Shown one piece after another: positions 19,595 through 30,206 of a stretch of 64,000 nucleotides of DNA; the stretch's first letter is position 1; every line of letters begins with the position of its first letter. The DNA is taken from contig NZ_JQNN01000001.1 in the NCBI RefSeq assembly GCF_000745265.1, forward strand, positions 3,906,001-3,970,000. The letters are read 5' to 3'. A program made the translations under genes and the position numbers. The notes beneath the pieces are model-generated. The model was not told the origin of the DNA and ran no database searches. It saw nothing but the letters and a program-made list of their open reading frames with translations. This stretch comes from Massilia sp. 9096 (GTDB lineage Bacteria > Pseudomonadota > Gammaproteobacteria > Burkholderiales > Burkholderiaceae_D).

Positions 19595-22003
19595 TCAAAG
19601 GTGGCCGACGTTGCTGTTCAGCCGGGTATAGCCGGGAATGCTCTTGTTAAAGGTCTCCAGCGGATTGCCGAAGCCGAGACGCGACAGCCCGTTGAGCTCG
19701 AGCTGGAAGAAACTCGACGACGTCGTCGTTTGCGAAGCGGTCACGAAACGCTGGGCGCCGACGCGGAATACCCAGCAATCCGCCTTGTACTCGAGACCGA
19801 TCAGGCTCTCGAGCAGCTTGCGGTCCTGCGTCGAATAGCTCGCGCGCGCCACGCCGTACCAGCGCTGTGTCAGCGGCCACTGGCCCGACACGTCGGTATT
19901 GCGGAAGCCGGTATTGGGACCGGTGGTGTCGCGTTGATAACGGTACTCGACGTTCAGCACTTTCATCGGCGCCGGCTGCCACTGCAAACCGGCGGTCGAA
20001 CTGTACAGGCTTCCGCTTTGCGCATCATATTCTACGCCGCTATCGAAGGTCCAGGACTCGGAAATGTGACCAGATGCTGCAAGCAGGGCGTCCGAGCGCT
20101 TGCGGTCTTTCTGCAGGCTGTTGTCGATGGTGACCAGCGGATCGCTGAAATAATAGCGGGCGCCGACCGCCACGCGCAGGCGCTCGGCGCCGTTGCTGTC
20201 GATCAGGCGCGAGACCAGCGCGGCGCTGAGCTGGTTGGCGTCCGAAATCCTGTCGGCGCCGACGAAGCGGTTCTCGGTAAACAGCTGGGCGTAGTTGAAG
20301 CCCGAGATGCCGGTGTCGAAAATCGGGATGTCGCTCTGGTTGCGGTACGGCGTGCGCACGTAGAACAGGCGCGGCTCCAGCGTTTGCGTGCTGCCCTCGC
20401 CCAGCAGCGAGGTGGGACGCTCGAAAATCAGTCCGCTGTCCAGCGACACGGTGGGCACCGTGCGCGAGATGTTGTTGTCGGCGACGCGCGCCCCGGCGGC
20501 GTTGACCGTATAGTTGTTGGTCAGGTCGTACTGGGTCGCGTGCATCATCAGCTTGGGCGTGATGAACCAGCCCGGATGCACGATCGGGAAACTGATCTGG
20601 CCGACCACGTTGGCGCGGTTGCCCTGCACCATGTTGTCGTCCGGATGCGCGAAGCGCACCGCCTCGGCGTCGAGCGACCAGTCGAAGCCGCCCAGCACGT
20701 CGTAGCGGCCGGCGTGGAAGGTGATGTCCGGCAGGCGGTCGTAAGGACGCGAGATGTACAGTGACGGATTCTGCGCGGCGCCGGGGTCCTGCAGCACCTG
20801 CCAGCTCTGGACGTCGACGTTCAGGTTCCAGTACTGGGTGCCGTAGTTGGTATGCAGGTCGCGCACCAGCTGGCGTTCGGCGCTGGCGGCAACGGTGCGC
20901 GAGAAATCGGACGGGTACTGGTCGTCGGATGCCGCGTGCACGTTCCAGCCGAAGCTCCAACCCGGCGCCAGCACCTGGTTGTGCAGCGTATCGATCCACC
21001 AGCGGTCGCGGTTGCCGTCCTTGTTGTCCGGCTTGTACAGCCGGTCGTTCGGCAGGAACTCGATATGGGTCTCGCCGCTGTAGGGGCCCTGGCTGGTCTG
21101 GCCGAGATAGCGTCCGGTGGCGCCGAGCTGGAAGCCGCGCGCGAAGATCTCGCGCGGGAACACCGTCAGGTCGCGGTTGGGGGCGATGTTGAAGTAGTAC
21201 GGCACCATCACTTCGCCCGAACCCTTCGAGCCGAAACCGACGGTCGGCGGCAGCCAGCCGGAACGGCGCGCGCCGGACAGCGAGAACGACATCGCCGGCG
21301 TACCGAGGATCGGCATGCCCTTGAAGTAGATGATGGTCTTGCCGGCCTGGCCGACGTCGCGCCCCTGGTCCAGGCGCAGCGTGCTCGATTTCAGGTACCA
21401 GTCCGGGTCCGGCGCCTCGCAGGTGCTGTAGGTACCGTTCGAGACCAGAGCCTGGTCGTCGCCCAGGAAGTCGATGCGCTGGGCGTGGCCCTGGCCGTTG
21501 TTGGCGGCCAGGTGGTAGACCGGGTTCTGCACCCAGCCCTTGCCGGTTTCCAGGTTCAGCTCCAGGGCGTCGCCCTTGTAGCGGTCGCCGAAGCGCCACA
21601 TGTTGATGTTGCCCTGGGCCGTGACCTCGTCCTCGACGCGCCGGTAGCAGGCGGTGTCGGCGGTGACGCCGGTGGCGCCGCGCGTGACCTCGGCGTCGCG
21701 GTACAGGTTCAGCTCGCGGTCCGGGCGGCCGACGAATTCCTCGGCGCGCAACGTGACCGGCAGGTCGCTTTCATTGACGCGCGCAGGGGGAGGCGCAGGC
21801 CGGGCGGCGGGCACAGGCTGGATATCCATCTGCACCGACGAGCCGATCCCGTTCAGGGATGGACTCTGGGTCGCCGACAGCGGCGGATTCTGCGCGTCGG
21901 TTTGTAAGGTTTGTGCGTATAGCTGCCCGGTGTAGGCGGCCATCAGGGCGGCCAGGGCGGCGGTCCGCCGCGGCGGGAAAGGTAGGGCCGTAATCCAGCT
22001 CAT
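19595..22003 (-). CDS. lptD: LPS-assembly outer-membrane protein LptD
   Basis: An 802-aa 26-strand barrel that, with LptE, inserts LPS into the outer leaflet. The signal peptide (LAALMAAYTGQLYAQ) precedes a jellyroll domain (LPVTLRAEEFVGRPDRELNLYRDAEV) and a long barrel. Cysteines are visible in TACYRR and YSTCEAPD near the N-terminal domain and in ADCWVFRV near the C-terminus, consistent with the disulfides that switch LptD on. The ATG at 22003 is chosen because it gives the signal peptide. Divergent from amgK over 95 bases, and first gene of the operon. Confidence 0.95.
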   Translation of the reverse strand: MSWITALPFPPRRTAALAALMAAYTGQLYAQTLQTDAQNPPLSATQSPSLNGIGSSVQMDIQPVPAARPAPPPARVNESDLPVTLRAEEFVGRPDRELNLYRDAEVTRGATGVTADTACYRRVEDEVTAQGNINMWRFGDRYKGDALELNLETGKGWVQNPVYHLAANNGQGHAQRIDFLGDDQALVSNGTYSTCEAPDPDWYLKSSTLRLDQGRDVGQAGKTIIYFKGMPILGTPAMSFSLSGARRSGWLPPTVGFGSKGSGEVMVPYYFNIAPNRDLTVFPREIFARGFQLGATGRYLGQTSQGPYSGETHIEFLPNDRLYKPDNKDGNRDRWWIDTLHNQVLAPGWSFGWNVHAASDDQYPSDFSRTVAASAERQLVRDLHTNYGTQYWNLNVDVQSWQVLQDPGAAQNPSLYISRPYDRLPDITFHAGRYDVLGGFDWSLDAEAVRFAHPDDNMVQGNRANVVGQISFPIVHPGWFITPKLMMHATQYDLTNNYTVNAAGARVADNNISRTVPTVSLDSGLIFERPTSLLGEGSTQTLEPRLFYVRTPYRNQSDIPIFDTGISGFNYAQLFTENRFVGADRISDANQLSAALVSRLIDSNGAERLRVAVGARYYFSDPLVTIDNSLQKDRKRSDALLAASGHISESWTFDSGVEYDAQSGSLYSSTAGLQWQPAPMKVLNVEYRYQRDTTGPNTGFRNTDVSGQWPLTQRWYGVARASYSTQDRKLLESLIGLEYKADCWVFRVGAQRFVTASQTTTSSSFFQLELNGLSRLGFGNPLETFNKSIPGYTRLNSNVGHL

Positions 22004-22098
22004 GGAAGATCGCGTTGCACCATAAAGGGCGATTTTTTGGATTGAATCCCTTATTATATGGGAATATTCATCACCAACCGGATTCACCGGCACGCTTC

Positions 22099-23157
22099 AT
22101 GTCTTCTCTGCATCAACCCTCCCCCACCGCCATCGACAAGGATGCCCGCCTGGCCAAGCTGACCGCATGGCTGGGCACGCTGGACCTGGTCGAGGCCGGG
22201 AGTTTGCGCCCTGCTTCGTCCGATGCCAGCTTCCGCCGCTACTTCCGGCTCGATGTTGTGCCGGCGCTACGCGCCAAGCTCGGCGACACCCTGATCGCCA
22301 TGGACGCCCCGCCGGAACGCGAAAACGTGCCCGCATTTATCCACGTCGACGGCTTGCTGCAGGACGCCGGCGTGACCGTACCCGCCATCGTCGCACGCCA
22401 TGTCGAAGACGGCTTCTTGCTGCTGTCCGACCTCGGCGCCACGACCTACCTGCAGCGCCTGGACGTCGACAACGCCTCGTTCATGTACTCGGACGCGGTC
22501 GATGCGCTGATCAAGTTCCAGCTCGCCAGCCAGAGCGGCGTGCTGCCCGAGTTCGACCGCGCCTTCGTGCTGCGCGAGCTGAACCTGTTCCCGGAATGGT
22601 TCATCGGGCGCCACCTGGGCGTCGAGATGGACGACAAGCAGCGCGCCCAGCTCGACAAGGTATTCGAGGCCATCACCGTCAACGTGCTGTCCCAGCAGCA
22701 GGTGTTCATGCACCGCGATTTCCACTCCCGCAACCTGATGTTCCTCGACCAGGGCAACCCGGGCGTGCTGGACTTCCAGGACGCCGTGTACGGCCCGGTC
22801 ACCTACGACCTCGCGTCGCTGCTGCGCGACGCCTACATCCAGTGGGACGAGGAGTTCGTGCTGGACTGGGTGGTGCGCTACTGGCAAAGCGCCAAAGGAG
22901 TCGGCCTGCCGGTCAACCCGGACATCGACGCTTTCTACCGCGACTTCGAATACATGGCCCTGCAGCGCCACCTGAAGATCCTCGGCATCTTCTGCCGCCT
23001 GAACTACCGCGACGGCAAGACGCACTACATGGGCGACCTGCCGACGGTGATGGACTACGTGCGCAAGACCGCCAACCGCTACATCGAACTCAAGCCGCTG
23101 GCGCGCCTGCTCGATTCCTTCGAGGACAAGGCGCCGCAAGTCGGCTACACCTTCTGA
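22099..23157 (+). CDS. amgK: N-acetylmuramate/N-acetylglucosamine kinase
   Basis: A 352-aa APH-fold sugar kinase that phosphorylates the anomeric carbon of MurNAc (and GlcNAc), letting peptidoglycan fragments feed directly into UDP-MurNAc. The Brenner motif FMHRDFHSRNLMFL holds the catalytic Asp, and GVLDFQDAVYGP holds the metal-binding Asp. The ATG at 22099 (MSSLHQPS) is preferred; upstream in-frame codons overlap the promoter region shared with lptD. murU follows after 13 bases; amgK-murU beside lptD is also the arrangement in Pseudomonas. Confidence 0.92.
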   Translation: MSSLHQPSPTAIDKDARLAKLTAWLGTLDLVEAGSLRPASSDASFRRYFRLDVVPALRAKLGDTLIAMDAPPERENVPAFIHVDGLLQDAGVTVPAIVARHVEDGFLLLSDLGATTYLQRLDVDNASFMYSDAVDALIKFQLASQSGVLPEFDRAFVLRELNLFPEWFIGRHLGVEMDDKQRAQLDKVFEAITVNVLSQQQVFMHRDFHSRNLMFLDQGNPGVLDFQDAVYGPVTYDLASLLRDAYIQWDEEFVLDWVVRYWQSAKGVGLPVNPDIDAFYRDFEYMALQRHLKILGIFCRLNYRDGKTHYMGDLPTVMDYVRKTANRYIELKPLARLLDSFEDKAPQVGYTF

Positions 23158-23170
23158 CGAGACGAAGCCC

Positions 23171-23899
23171 ATGAAAGCCATGATCTTCGCCGCCGGCCGC
23201 GGCGAGCGCATGCGTCCCTTGACGGACACCTGCCCCAAGCCGCTGCTCAAGGTGCGCGGCCGCCCCCTGATCACCTACCACGTGCTCAACCTGGTACGTG
23301 CCGGCATCCGCGACATCGTCATCAACCACGCCTTCCTCGGCCACATGATCGAGGAAGAACTCGGCGACGGCAGCCGCTACGGCGCGCGCATCGTGTATTC
23401 GCGCGAGGAGAGGGCGCTGGAAACCGCCGGCGGCATCGCCAACGCGCTGCACCTGCTGGGGGACGAACCCTTCCTGGCCGTATCGGGCGACATCTACGCG
23501 CCCTACTTCGATTTTTCGCAGGTGACCGACGTCCTGAAAGATACCGATGCCGTCGGCCAGCCGATTCCGCCGGAAAAGCGCGACATCGCCTGGCTGTACC
23601 TGACACCCAATCCCTGGCACAACCCGGAGGGCGATTTCGGCCTGACGATGTACACGCTGTCGAACGAGGGGTCGCCGAAGTGGAACTTCGCGAACATCGG
23701 CGTCTACCGTCCTGAAATGTTTGACGGGATCAAGCCGGGAGAAGTTGCACGCCTGGGCCCGCTGATGCGCAGCTTCATTGACCAGGGTCGAGTGGGCGGC
23801 GAAATCTACGATGGGCAATGGGTCAACGTCGGTACAGTACGCCAGCTGGAAGAACTCAACGCGCCCCTCAAAGCCCAATCGTCCAAGACTTCGCCATGA
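23171..23899 (+). CDS. murU: N-acetylmuramate-1-phosphate uridylyltransferase
   Basis: A 242-aa nucleotidyltransferase that converts MurNAc-1-phosphate and UTP to UDP-MurNAc. The pyrophosphorylase signature is AAGRGERMRPLTDTCPKPLL. The metal-binding region is VSGDIYAPYF, and the end carries GQWVNVGTVRQLEELN. With AmgK it forms the cell-wall recycling shortcut that bypasses de novo MurA/MurB and gives intrinsic fosfomycin tolerance in Pseudomonas. The stop overlaps the pepP start (ATGATG). Confidence 0.93.
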   Translation: MKAMIFAAGRGERMRPLTDTCPKPLLKVRGRPLITYHVLNLVRAGIRDIVINHAFLGHMIEEELGDGSRYGARIVYSREERALETAGGIANALHLLGDEPFLAVSGDIYAPYFDFSQVTDVLKDTDAVGQPIPPEKRDIAWLYLTPNPWHNPEGDFGLTMYTLSNEGSPKWNFANIGVYRPEMFDGIKPGEVARLGPLMRSFIDQGRVGGEIYDGQWVNVGTVRQLEELNAPLKAQSSKTSP

Positions 23900-25227
23900 T
23901 GGACTTCGCAGACCGCCGCGCGCGCCTGGCCGCACAGCTGCCGCCGGGTGCGGTGGCGGTGCTGCCGACCGCGCCCGAAGCCGTGCGCAACGGCGACGCC
24001 GAATACCCGTACCGCCACGACAGCTATTTTTATTACCTGACCGGCTTTACCGAGCCGGAAAGCGTGCTGGTGCTGGCCGCCGCACAGGGCGACAAGCCTG
24101 CGCGCGCGATCCTGTTCTGCCGTGAAAAGCACCCCGAGCGCGAGACCTGGGACGGCTACCGCCATGGCCCCGAGGCCGCGCGCGAGGCCCTCGGGCTCGA
24201 CGAGGCGTATCCGATCGGCGAACTCGATGCGCGCATGCCGGACCTGCTGGCCAACGCGCCGGCGCTGTTCTATGCGACCGCCGCCAACGCCGCGCTGGAC
24301 GCCCAGGTCGCCGCCTGGATCAAGGCAGTGCGCGCCAGGTCGCGCAGCGGCGTGACCGCCCCGGCCAGCTTGCACAACCTGCTGCCGCTGCTCGACGAGA
24401 TGCGCCTGGTGAAGGACGCCGATGAACAGGCGCTGATGCTGCGCGCCGGCGTCATCTCGGGCCAGGCGCATGCGCGCGCGATGCGCGCCGCCCGGCCCGG
24501 CGTGTTCGAGTACGAGCTGGAAGCCGAGCTGCTGTACGAATTCCGCAGGAACGGCGCCCAGTTCCCGGCCTATACCTCGATCGTCGCCTCGGGCGCGAAC
24601 GCCTGCGTGCTGCACTACAACGCCAACAACCGTCGGACCCGGGACGGCGACCTGGTGCTGATCGACGCAGGCTGCGAGCTCGATGGCTACGCCTCCGACA
24701 TCACCCGCACCTTTCCCGTCAACGGCCGCTTCAGCGGGCCGCAGCGCGCGCTGTACGAGCTGGTGCTGGCGGCCCAGGACGCGGCCTTTGCCGCAATCGA
24801 GCCGGGCCGGCCCTACAGCGCCTTCCACGAGGCGGCCGTGCGCGTGCTGACGCAAGGGATGCTGGACCTCGGCCTGATCGCGCCCGGCAAGTACGGCAGC
24901 GTAGAGGACGCCATCGCCGACAAGGCTCATGTACCCTTCTACATGCACGGCACCGGCCACTGGCTGGGCATGGACGTGCACGACGTCGGCGCCTACCGCG
25001 ACCTGGCGCAGGCCGACAAGCCGTCGCGCGCGCTGGCGCCCGGCATGGCGCTGACGGTGGAGCCGGGCATCTACGTGCGTCCGGACCCGAGCGTGCCGGA
25101 ACGGTTCTGGCACATCGGCATCCGCATCGAGGACGACGTGGTGGTGACGGCAGATGGCCACCGCATCCTGACCGGGACGGCGCCGAAGTCGGTGGCGGAA
25201 ATCGAAGCACTGGTAGGAAATGCTTAA
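23896..25227 (+). CDS. pepP: Xaa-Pro aminopeptidase (M24B)
   Basis: A 443-aa metallopeptidase that removes N-terminal residues preceding proline. The N-terminal AMP_N domain (FYYLTGFTEPESVLVL) precedes the pita-bread domain with dimetal ligands in LVLIDAGCELDGYASDITRTFP (two Asp), HGTGHWLGMDVHDVG (His), MALTVEPGIY (Glu) and GIRIEDDVVV (Glu). The MM start at 23896 overlaps the murU stop. In proteobacteria pepP is typically next to ubiH, as here. Confidence 0.95.
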   Translation: MMDFADRRARLAAQLPPGAVAVLPTAPEAVRNGDAEYPYRHDSYFYYLTGFTEPESVLVLAAAQGDKPARAILFCREKHPERETWDGYRHGPEAAREALGLDEAYPIGELDARMPDLLANAPALFYATAANAALDAQVAAWIKAVRARSRSGVTAPASLHNLLPLLDEMRLVKDADEQALMLRAGVISGQAHARAMRAARPGVFEYELEAELLYEFRRNGAQFPAYTSIVASGANACVLHYNANNRRTRDGDLVLIDAGCELDGYASDITRTFPVNGRFSGPQRALYELVLAAQDAAFAAIEPGRPYSAFHEAAVRVLTQGMLDLGLIAPGKYGSVEDAIADKAHVPFYMHGTGHWLGMDVHDVGAYRDLAQADKPSRALAPGMALTVEPGIYVRPDPSVPERFWHIGIRIEDDVVVTADGHRILTGTAPKSVAEIEALVGNA

Positions 25228-26418
25228 ATGACGGAGCGGGACAAGAACATCGATGTGGACGTGGCGATCTGCGGCGCCGGTCCGGTGGGCATGGCGCTGG
25301 CGGCGCTGCTGGCGCGGCGCGGCGTGCCGGGCGAGCGCATCGCGCTGATCGACGCGCGCTCGCTCGGGCAGGCGATCTCGGACCCGCGCTCGATCGCGCT
25401 GTCCTGGGGCAGCCGCACGCTGCTGGAAGACGTCGGCGCCTGGGGCGCCATCCAGGGCGCGGCCACCGCCATCCACCAGATCCACGTCTCGCGCCGCGGT
25501 CACCTGGGGCGCAGCCTGATGGAACGCGAAGAGCACGGCCTGGAAGCGCTCGGCTACGTAGCGCGCTACGGCGACGTGGTCGACGCCCTCGCGCGCGCCT
25601 GCGAGCGCGAGGGCGTGCGCGTGCTGCGTCCCGCGCGCGCGGCCTCGCTCGACGAACATCGCACCCAGCTCACGCTGCACCTGGACGACGGCCGCAGCGT
25701 GCTGGCCAGGGCCGCGGTGCAGGCCGAGGGCGGCGTGTTCGGCGAACAGCTCGAAAAAGCCCAGCGGCGCGACTACGACCAGACCGCGGTCATCGCGCGC
25801 GTCACGGCCAGCCAGCCGGCGCCGCACCGCGCCTTCGAGCGTTTTACCGATGAAGGCCCGCTGGCGCTGCTGCCGCAGGACGGGCCGGACCGCCACCAGT
25901 ACGCTTTGGTGTGGTGCGTGCGGCCCGAGCGCGCGCAGCAGCTGTTGACGCTGGGCGAAGCCGAATTCCTGCGCCAGCTGGGCGACGCCTTCGGCGAGCG
26001 CCTCGGCGAATTCACGCGCGTCTCGGAGCGCGCCGCCTTCCCGCTCGGCCTGAACGTCGAGCCAAGAACCACCACGCGCACGGTCGCCATCGGCAACGCG
26101 GCGCAAACCCTGCACCCGGTCGCCGGCCAGGGCCTGAACCTGGGCCTGCGCGACGCCGCCGTGCTGGCGCGCTTGCTGGCGCGCGGCCTCGACCCGGATG
26201 CCGAGGGTCATGACGGGGTCGCGCAGGCGATCGAACGCTTCGGCATTGATCGTGCGCGCGACCGCGGCGCCATCATCCGCGTGACCGATGCGATGGCGCG
26301 CGTGTTCGCCAATACCGGTCCGCTGCAGCCGCTGTTCGGCCTCGGCCTGGCCGCGCTCGACACGGTCAAGCCGGCGCGCACGATGCTGGCCGAGCTGATG
26401 ATGTTCGGGCGGCGCTGA
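25228..26418 (+). CDS. FAD-dependent UbiH-type ubiquinone-ring hydroxylase
   Basis: A 396-aa flavoprotein of the UbiH/UbiF/VisC family. The FAD-binding GAGPVG is at 16-21, DPRSIALS follows near residue 52, and the C-terminal FAD block is GNAAQTLHPVAGQGLNLGLRDA. Family members hydroxylate the ring during ubiquinone synthesis. Position right after pepP (the ATG follows the TAA with no gap) favours UbiH (C4 hydroxylation), but UbiF/UbiI relatives look alike, so no symbol is given. The C-terminus LMMFGRR is family-typical. Confidence 0.88.
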   Translation: MTERDKNIDVDVAICGAGPVGMALAALLARRGVPGERIALIDARSLGQAISDPRSIALSWGSRTLLEDVGAWGAIQGAATAIHQIHVSRRGHLGRSLMEREEHGLEALGYVARYGDVVDALARACEREGVRVLRPARAASLDEHRTQLTLHLDDGRSVLARAAVQAEGGVFGEQLEKAQRRDYDQTAVIARVTASQPAPHRAFERFTDEGPLALLPQDGPDRHQYALVWCVRPERAQQLLTLGEAEFLRQLGDAFGERLGEFTRVSERAAFPLGLNVEPRTTTRTVAIGNAAQTLHPVAGQGLNLGLRDAAVLARLLARGLDPDAEGHDGVAQAIERFGIDRARDRGAIIRVTDAMARVFANTGPLQPLFGLGLAALDTVKPARTMLAELMMFGRR

Positions 26419-26456
26419 GCACCGCTCGATCGTCGTCATCAGGCGCCCATGCCCGG

Positions 26457-27926
26457 TTACTCGACCGCCTTCACCATCGCCTCGATCACCTTCTTGGCGT
26501 CGCCGAACACCATCATCGTGTTCGGCTGATAGAACAGGTCGTTGTCCAGCCCTGCGTAGCCGGAGGCCATCGAGCGCTTGTTGACGATGACGCTCCTGGC
26601 TTTGTAGGCCTCCAGGATCGGCATGCCGGCGATTGGCGACGCCGGGTCCTTGGCGGCCGGATTGACCACGTCGTTCGCGCCCAGCACCAGCACCACGTCG
26701 GTCTGGCCGAATTCGCCGTTGATGTCTTCCATTTCCGCCACCTGGTCGTAGGGCACTTCGGCTTCGGCCAGCAGCACGTTCATGTGGCCGGGCATGCGTC
26801 CGGCCACCGGGTGGATCGCGTAGCGCACCTGTACGCCGTGGTGGGTCAGCTTCTCGGCCAGCTCCTTGACCGAGTGCTGGGCGCGCGCCACCGCCAGGCC
26901 GTAGCCGGGCACGATGATCACGGATTCCGCGTTCTGCAAAATGAACGCCGCGTCTTCGGCCGAACCGGATTTCACGGGCCGCTGCTCCCTGGCCGCGCCC
27001 GCGCCGGCATCCACCGCCTCGCCGCCGAAGCCGCCCAGGATCACGTTGAAGAACGAGCGGTTCATCGCCTTGCACATGATGTACGAGAGGATCGCGCCGC
27101 TCGATCCCACCAGCGAGCCGGCGATGATCAGCATCGAGTTGTTCAGCGAAAAACCGATCCCGGCCGCCGCCCAGCCGGAATACGAGTTCAGCATCGACAC
27201 CACCACCGGCATGTCGGCGCCGCCGATCGGGATGATGATCAAGACGCCCAGCGCGAAGGCCAGCACCGTCATCGCGATGTAGGGCGTCCAGGCCGGCGTC
27301 GCTGTACTCGAAAAACAGAACACCAGTCCGAGCGCGACGATGGCGATCGCCACCGCCAGGTTGATCGGGTGCTGGCCCGGATAGCGCACCGGCGTGCCCT
27401 GGAACAGCCGGAACTTGTACTTGCCGGCCAGCTTGCCGAAGGCGATGACGGAGCCGGAAAAGGTCACGGCGCCGACAAAGGTGCCGATGAACAGTTCCAA
27501 CCGATTCCCGAACGGCAGCGCCCCACCGCGCGCGGCGATGTTGAAGGCCCAGGGCTCGGACACGGCGGCGATCGCGATGCACACCGCCGCCAGGCCGATC
27601 AGCGAGTGCATCGCCGCCACCAGCTCGGGCATCTTGGTCATCTCGACGCGCCGCGCCGCCACCGCGCCGATCGCGCCGCCGACCACCACGCCCAGCAGCA
27701 CCAGGCCGAAGCCCGTGCCGCCCGCGTTGCCTGCCGCTTGCATTTGCACCTGGAGCTTCGCCATCAGCGCGATCGTGGTCAGCACGGCGATCGCCATGCC
27801 GGTCATGCCGAAGGCATTGCCCATGCGCGCCGAAGATGGCGACGACAGCCCTTTCAAGGCCTGGATGAAGCAGACCGAGGCCACCAGGTACAGCAGCGTC
27901 ACCAGGTCCATGCTGATCACATTCAT
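26457..27926 (-). CDS. pntB: NAD(P) transhydrogenase subunit beta
   Basis: A 489-aa membrane subunit of proton-translocating transhydrogenase. About nine helices ([23 protein letters not shown] at the start) are followed by the NADP(H)-binding domain III, with [40 protein letters not shown] and [14 protein letters not shown]. It uses the proton gradient to transfer hydride from NADH to NADP+. The ATG overlaps the pntAB stop by four bases. Confidence 0.97.
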   Translation of the reverse strand: MNVISMDLVTLLYLVASVCFIQALKGLSSPSSARMGNAFGMTGMAIAVLTTIALMAKLQVQMQAAGNAGGTGFGLVLLGVVVGGAIGAVAARRVEMTKMPELVAAMHSLIGLAAVCIAIAAVSEPWAFNIAARGGALPFGNRLELFIGTFVGAVTFSGSVIAFGKLAGKYKFRLFQGTPVRYPGQHPINLAVAIAIVALGLVFCFSSTATPAWTPYIAMTVLAFALGVLIIIPIGGADMPVVVSMLNSYSGWAAAGIGFSLNNSMLIIAGSLVGSSGAILSYIMCKAMNRSFFNVILGGFGGEAVDAGAGAAREQRPVKSGSAEDAAFILQNAESVIIVPGYGLAVARAQHSVKELAEKLTHHGVQVRYAIHPVAGRMPGHMNVLLAEAEVPYDQVAEMEDINGEFGQTDVVLVLGANDVVNPAAKDPASPIAGMPILEAYKARSVIVNKRSMASGYAGLDNDLFYQPNTMMVFGDAKKVIEAMVKAVE

Positions 27927-28285
27927 GCCGTCTCCCCGGCCTTGGCGGCGGCCGCCTGCTCACCGGCGCCGCCGGCGCCCGTGGCTGATTTGGCCTTCGC
28001 TTCCTTCTTCTTGAACATCTCCAGCATCCGCTGCGTGACCAGGAAGCCGCCGAACACGTTGACGGCGGCCAGCGCCACCGCCAGGGTGCCCGCCACCCGC
28101 CCGGTCCAGCCTTCGGTCAGGCCGGCGGCCAGCATCGCGCCGACGATGATGATGGCGGAGATGGCATTGGTGACCGCCATCAGCGGCGTGTGCAGCGCCG
28201 GCGTGACGGTCCACACCACGTGGTAGCCGACGTAGATCGCCAGCACGAAGATGATCAGGTCGATGATCGTGTGATTGATTTCCAT
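27923..28285 (-). CDS. pntAB: NAD(P) transhydrogenase alpha subunit, membrane part
   Basis: A 120-aa protein with three transmembrane helices ([58 protein letters not shown]) and a cytoplasmic Lys/Ala tail. This is the domain II piece that in E. coli is fused to the C-terminus of PntA; here alpha is split into two genes as in many alpha- and betaproteobacteria. The ATG at 28285 has an AAGGGAG ribosome site. Confidence 0.93.
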   Translation of the reverse strand: MEINHTIIDLIIFVLAIYVGYHVVWTVTPALHTPLMAVTNAISAIIIVGAMLAAGLTEGWTGRVAGTLAVALAAVNVFGGFLVTQRMLEMFKKKEAKAKSATGAGGAGEQAAAAKAGETA

Positions 28286-28304
28286 GCCGGTCTCCCTTAC
28301 TGAT

Positions 28305-29426
28305 TTACGAAGCACTTTTACGCAGCACTTCGCCGTCCGCGCACACCATGGTCGCGCGCACGATCTCGTCCGCGCGGTCGATCGCCAGCCGGCCTTCCTT
28401 GTCGATGATCAGCTTGAGGAAGTCGAGCACGTTGCGCGCGTACAGGCTGGAGGCGTCGGCCGCGACCAGCGCCGCCAGGTTCGGCTCGCCGATGAGGGTC
28501 ACGCCGTGCTTGACCACGGTCCGGCCCAATTCCGTCAGCGGGCAATTGCCGCCCTGCCCGATCGCCATGTCGACGATGACCGAGCCCGGTTTCATGGCGC
28601 GCACGGTGTCTTCCGAGATGAGCGTCGGCGCCTTGCGCCCCGGGATCAGCGCGGTGGTGACGATGATGTCGGCCAGTTTTGCGCGCTCATGCACGAGTTC
28701 GGCCTGGCGCCGCATCCAGTCGGGCGGCATCGGGCGCGCGTAGCCGCCGCTGCCCTGCGCGATTTCCTTTTCTTCGTCGGTGAGGGAGGGCACGTCGATG
28801 AACCTGGCGCCCAGCGATTCGACCTGCTCCTTGACCGGCGGGCGCACGTCGGACGCCTCGATCACGGCGCCCAGGCGCTTGGCGGTGGCGATCGCCTGCA
28901 GGCCGGCCACGCCGACGCCCATGACCAGCACGCGCGCCGCCTTGACGGTACCGGCCGCCGTCATCAGCATCGGCATGAAGCGCCCGTAGGCGTTGGCGGC
29001 CATGATCACGGCCTTGTAACCGGCGATGTTGGCCTGCGACGACAATACGTCCATCGATTGCGCGCGCGTGATGCGCGGCGCGGCCTCCAGCGCGAACGCG
29101 GTGAGGCGGCGGTCGGCCATGGCGGCGAGGTTGGCCGTATCGAACGGGTCGAGCATGCCGACCAGGGCGGCGCCAGGGCGCATCAGGCTGCGCTCGAGCG
29201 CGTCCGGCGCGCGCACTTTCAGCACCAGGTCGGCGCCAAACGCGTCTTCGGTACTGCCGATGCGGGCGCCGGCGGCGAGGTAGGCATCATCGGTCACGGC
29301 GGCATGCAGGCCGGCGCCGGCCTGCACGATCACGTCATGCGCGGCGGCCAGCTTCTTGACGGTTTCGGGGGTCGCTGCGACACGTGTCTCGCCCGGCCGC
29401 GTTTCGGCCGTCACACCAATTTTCAT
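28305..29426 (-). CDS. pntAA: NAD(P) transhydrogenase alpha subunit, NAD-binding part
   Basis: A 373-aa soluble domain I that binds NAD(H). It opens [22 protein letters not shown], with a dinucleotide fold around [22 protein letters not shown] and the mobile-loop region [14 protein letters not shown]. It belongs to the alanine dehydrogenase/PntA family. First gene of pntAA-pntAB-pntB; the ATG follows GGAGG. A weak TTTACA-like -35 lies upstream in the AT-rich gap at 29427-29679. Confidence 0.96.
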   Translation of the reverse strand: MKIGVTAETRPGETRVAATPETVKKLAAAHDVIVQAGAGLHAAVTDDAYLAAGARIGSTEDAFGADLVLKVRAPDALERSLMRPGAALVGMLDPFDTANLAAMADRRLTAFALEAAPRITRAQSMDVLSSQANIAGYKAVIMAANAYGRFMPMLMTAAGTVKAARVLVMGVGVAGLQAIATAKRLGAVIEASDVRPPVKEQVESLGARFIDVPSLTDEEKEIAQGSGGYARPMPPDWMRRQAELVHERAKLADIIVTTALIPGRKAPTLISEDTVRAMKPGSVIVDMAIGQGGNCPLTELGRTVVKHGVTLIGEPNLAALVAADASSLYARNVLDFLKLIIDKEGRLAIDRADEIVRATMVCADGEVLRKSAS

Positions 29427-29679
29427 GATGCCTCCACAAAATTGATAAAATGTCTAGCCTTTTCAATCTAGCATGTAAACACGGGAATAAAAGGACTATT
29501 CGTCTTCCGTAAACAGATTGGCAATTTTCCCGTTCAATCCGTAGACCACCTAGGCTTATCCCACTATCTTTTGTAAAAAATCAATAATTCATCTTGTCCG
29601 AAACTGTTGCGTCGCAGCGTGCGCGCGAGCAATGCCTGTTCCAGCAAGGTAGAATGTCGGCTCACTTTCAAGGACGCGC

Positions 29680-30183
29680 ATGACCCACACCTTCAGACCG
29701 TCAGTCACCGTCGCCGCCATCATCGAACGCGACGGCCGTTTCCTGCTGATCGAAGAAGAGACCAGCGACGGCATCAGGCTGAACCAGCCGGCCGGCCACC
29801 TCGACCCGGGCGAATCGCTGGAGCAGGCCGTGATCCGCGAAGCGATGGAGGAAACCGCGCACGAGTTCATCCCGGAAGCGCTGGTCGGCATGTACCTGTC
29901 GCGCTACCACTCGAAGTCGCGCGGCCACGACGTGACCTATCTGCGCTTCACGTTCTGCGGCAAGGCCGGCAAGCAGTACGACCAGCCCCTCGACGACGGC
30001 ATCCTGCGCACCATGTGGATGACGCGCGACGAGCTGGCGGCCTGCCCCGAGCGCCACCGCAGTCCGACCGTGCTCAAGTGCGTGGACGATTATTTGGCAG
30101 GCAAGCGCACCGCGCTCGACCTGCTGTACACCGATCATTCCGTGTTCGACGGCAGCCTTGCCCTCAAACCGGACGTAACGTAA
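29680..30183 (+). CDS. nudJ: Nudix phosphatase NudJ-like
   Basis: A 167-aa Nudix hydrolase. The Nudix box runs [25 protein letters not shown]. NudJ of E. coli releases phosphate from HMP-PP and other nucleoside di- and triphosphates and is likewise encoded immediately upstream of mnmA. Here mnmA follows after 23 bases, which supports the identity; exact substrate is inferred. Confidence 0.85.
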   Translation: MTHTFRPSVTVAAIIERDGRFLLIEEETSDGIRLNQPAGHLDPGESLEQAVIREAMEETAHEFIPEALVGMYLSRYHSKSRGHDVTYLRFTFCGKAGKQYDQPLDDGILRTMWMTRDELAACPERHRSPTVLKCVDDYLAGKRTALDLLYTDHSVFDGSLALKPDVT

Positions 30184-30206
30184 CAAACCGAATCAAAAGT
30201 AGAGCC

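Noticed and set aside
23806-27963. Open frame of nearly 1400 codons opposite pepP and ubiH-like genes and overlapping pntB
   Set aside because: It is a composite of shadows of well-identified genes with no recognisable family.
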